From Bacteroidia bacterium (lineage in GTDB: Bacteria; Bacteroidota; Bacteroidia; Cytophagales; Cyclobacteriaceae), in contig JAAURZ010000093.1 in assembly GCA_012031955.1 (NCBI GenBank), positions 1 through 7,890 of the forward strand: a stretch of DNA of 7,890 bases, in the 5' to 3' direction. Below are positions 7,146 through 7,890 of this stretch, one piece after another. A program made the position numbers and the translations under genes. Numbering within the stretch: the stretch's first letter is position 1; the number at the start of each line of letters is the position of its first letter. A model generated the notes under the pieces. The model searched no databases, was not told the DNA's origin, and was given only the letters and a program-made list of their open reading frames with translations.

Positions 7146-7468
7146 TGTGTGATCAATTCATTTAAGTTTTTCCATGCATAGCCGCCGTGAAATTCGCCAT
7201 TGCTTGCATAAAGCCGTTCGCCACCCAGGTGTTCATAAAATCCATTCGAGGGATTGCGTGTATCCACCAAATAACAGCATTGCGTACACGCCGCGTTTCA
7301 CAAACTCTTTTGCCAACGTACACAGGGCGCTGTCCATTGTCGCTCTCGCACATGCAATGGCGGACTGTCACCGTGTGATTCGTTGAAGGTTTCCACGTGC
7401 AATCGAGCGAGCGCCAACGCATCCGCAGCAGTGGCAAACCTGATTCGAAAATAGAGATCGTCGTTCAT
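7130..7468 (-). pseudogene. GNAT acetyltransferase with internal deletion and frameshift
   Basis: The N-terminus from ATG 7468 reads MNDDLYFRIRFATAADALAL and then ARLHVETFNESHG to RERQW, the classic start of a GNAT domain (beta1, alpha1, alpha2). The frame then changes near 7330-7340 and continues as LAKEFVKRGVYAMLLFG. After an extra base at 7264-7265 it reads DTRNPSNGFYEHLGGERLYA, then SNGEFHGGYAWKNLNELI, with the stop at 7132-7130. These are alpha3, beta5 (NPSNGFYEHLG) and the C-terminus. The block between RERQW and the LAKEF helix is absent, including the beta-hairpin and the (Q/R)xxGx(G/A) acetyl-CoA loop. About 110 residues remain against roughly 165-170 in similar GNATs. As written it cannot bind acetyl-CoA. 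It could be a decayed gene or an assembly deletion. A GTG at 7489 overlapping the upstream stop is an alternative start. Confidence 0.65.
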
Positions 7469-7485
7469 TGTCAACAGTTGAGGCG

Positions 7486-7890
7486 TCACCGAACTTTCAC
7501 GCGCATGTATGGTGCTACGTCCGCATATTTATATGGCAGCCTTATGTTGGGCGACAGGTTCTTGATCGCGTTGGGAAGATCGCAGTAGGCAATGATCTCC
7601 AGCCGGTCGGGATGGAGCGAAAATGTTTCGAGCGTAAACGCGCGGTTGCATTCATCCATTTGCTGCGCAACCCAGTCGAAAGTATCCTGGTCCACACCCG
7701 ACGATTTGTCGCTCATCAACTTGCGCAGTTCATTTCGCCTCTTTTCAAACTCGGTATCTTTATCTTTCAGCACCATCTGTCGGAAACGTCCCGTGGTATC
7801 GATCACCTGTGTTACTTCCAGGTAGTTGCCGGATGTGGTGGAGTAGTTGAAGAACCGTGTCCACGACGAGCACGATGCTCCGCAGCCTTC
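7486..7890 (-). CDS. Hypothetical protein, C-terminal 134 residues (5' end outside window)
   Basis: The frame is open from the right edge to TGA 7488-7486. It starts EGCGASCSSWTRFFNYSTTS, with two Cys that could pair in an exported protein, then GNYLEVTQVIDTTGRF. A charged helical segment follows (KDKDTEFEKRRNELRKLM, ~43-59), and then a beta-rich end: ETFSLHPDRLEIIAYCDLPN and NIRLPYKYADVAPYM. The end loosely resembles the DUF3298-type pattern seen in secreted proteins (beta strand, then LPY..L..YL), but I cannot confirm membership. GTG 7806 is a poor start because coding-like sequence continues upstream to the edge. It is the first visible gene of the minus-strand cluster, with 17 bases between its stop and the GNAT ATG. 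Confidence 0.6.
   Translation of the reverse strand, partial: EGCGASCSSWTRFFNYSTTSGNYLEVTQVIDTTGRFRQMVLKDKDTEFEKRRNELRKLMSDKSSGVDQDTFDWVAQQMDECNRAFTLETFSLHPDRLEIIAYCDLPNAIKNLSPNIRLPYKYADVAPYMRVKVR

Noticed and set aside
1..7890. CRISPR array, tRNA, rRNA, transposase or phage genes.
   Set aside because: No regularly spaced direct repeats, no cloverleaf-like or rRNA-like sequence and no transposase or integrase motifs were seen on reading either strand.

Overview
The window is a metagenome-like sequence in two parts. From about position 690 to the right end it reads as Bacteroidota, probably Cytophagia-like. The evidence is a TPR histidine kinase with the H-box [11 protein letters not shown], a large FtsX/MacB-type permease of the family expanded in this phylum, and a secreted alpha/beta hydrolase ending in HPHSWSI. 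Shine-Dalgarno sites are almost absent. The first ~690 bases are much more GC-rich and look proteobacterial. They are a patchwork of short gene fragments that do not belong together, so the left end is probably an assembly or amplification chimera.

Layout. 1-690, minus strand: a DUF2256 zinc-ribbon gene (690-513), the front of a GFA-family gene (532-~303), a ~120-base piece of a GspE/PilB-type ATPase (~299-177), an unrecognised gene tail (~176-47) and the first codons of another gene (50-1). 674-2934, plus: a TPR sensor histidine kinase whose natural start is lost at the junction. 2935-3228: intergenic, with a strong hairpin whose T-run lies on the minus strand. 3229-5618, plus: an FtsX/MacB-like permease of about 796 residues. 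5630-6583, minus, convergent with the permease: a secreted alpha/beta hydrolase. 6584-6776: nested inverted repeats and a possible tiny membrane peptide. 6777-7890, minus: a tightly packed cluster, in transcription order an unknown protein (5' end outside the window), a damaged GNAT acetyltransferase and a small four-helix membrane protein.

The two plus-strand genes contain eight single-base indels between them, most in short homopolymers. Similar indels occur in the GNAT, DUF2256 and GFA genes. The pattern suits uncorrected sequencing error better than gene decay, so the reading frames should be repaired before use. The GNAT also lacks a central block, including the acetyl-CoA loop, which a single-base error cannot explain.

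Functionally, the kinase and permease could be a signalling and envelope-transport pair, but neither a response regulator nor an ABC ATPase is present. I found no convincing new system. The observations most worth checking are the chimeric left end, the internally deleted GNAT and the orphan minus-strand terminator at 2980-3022.
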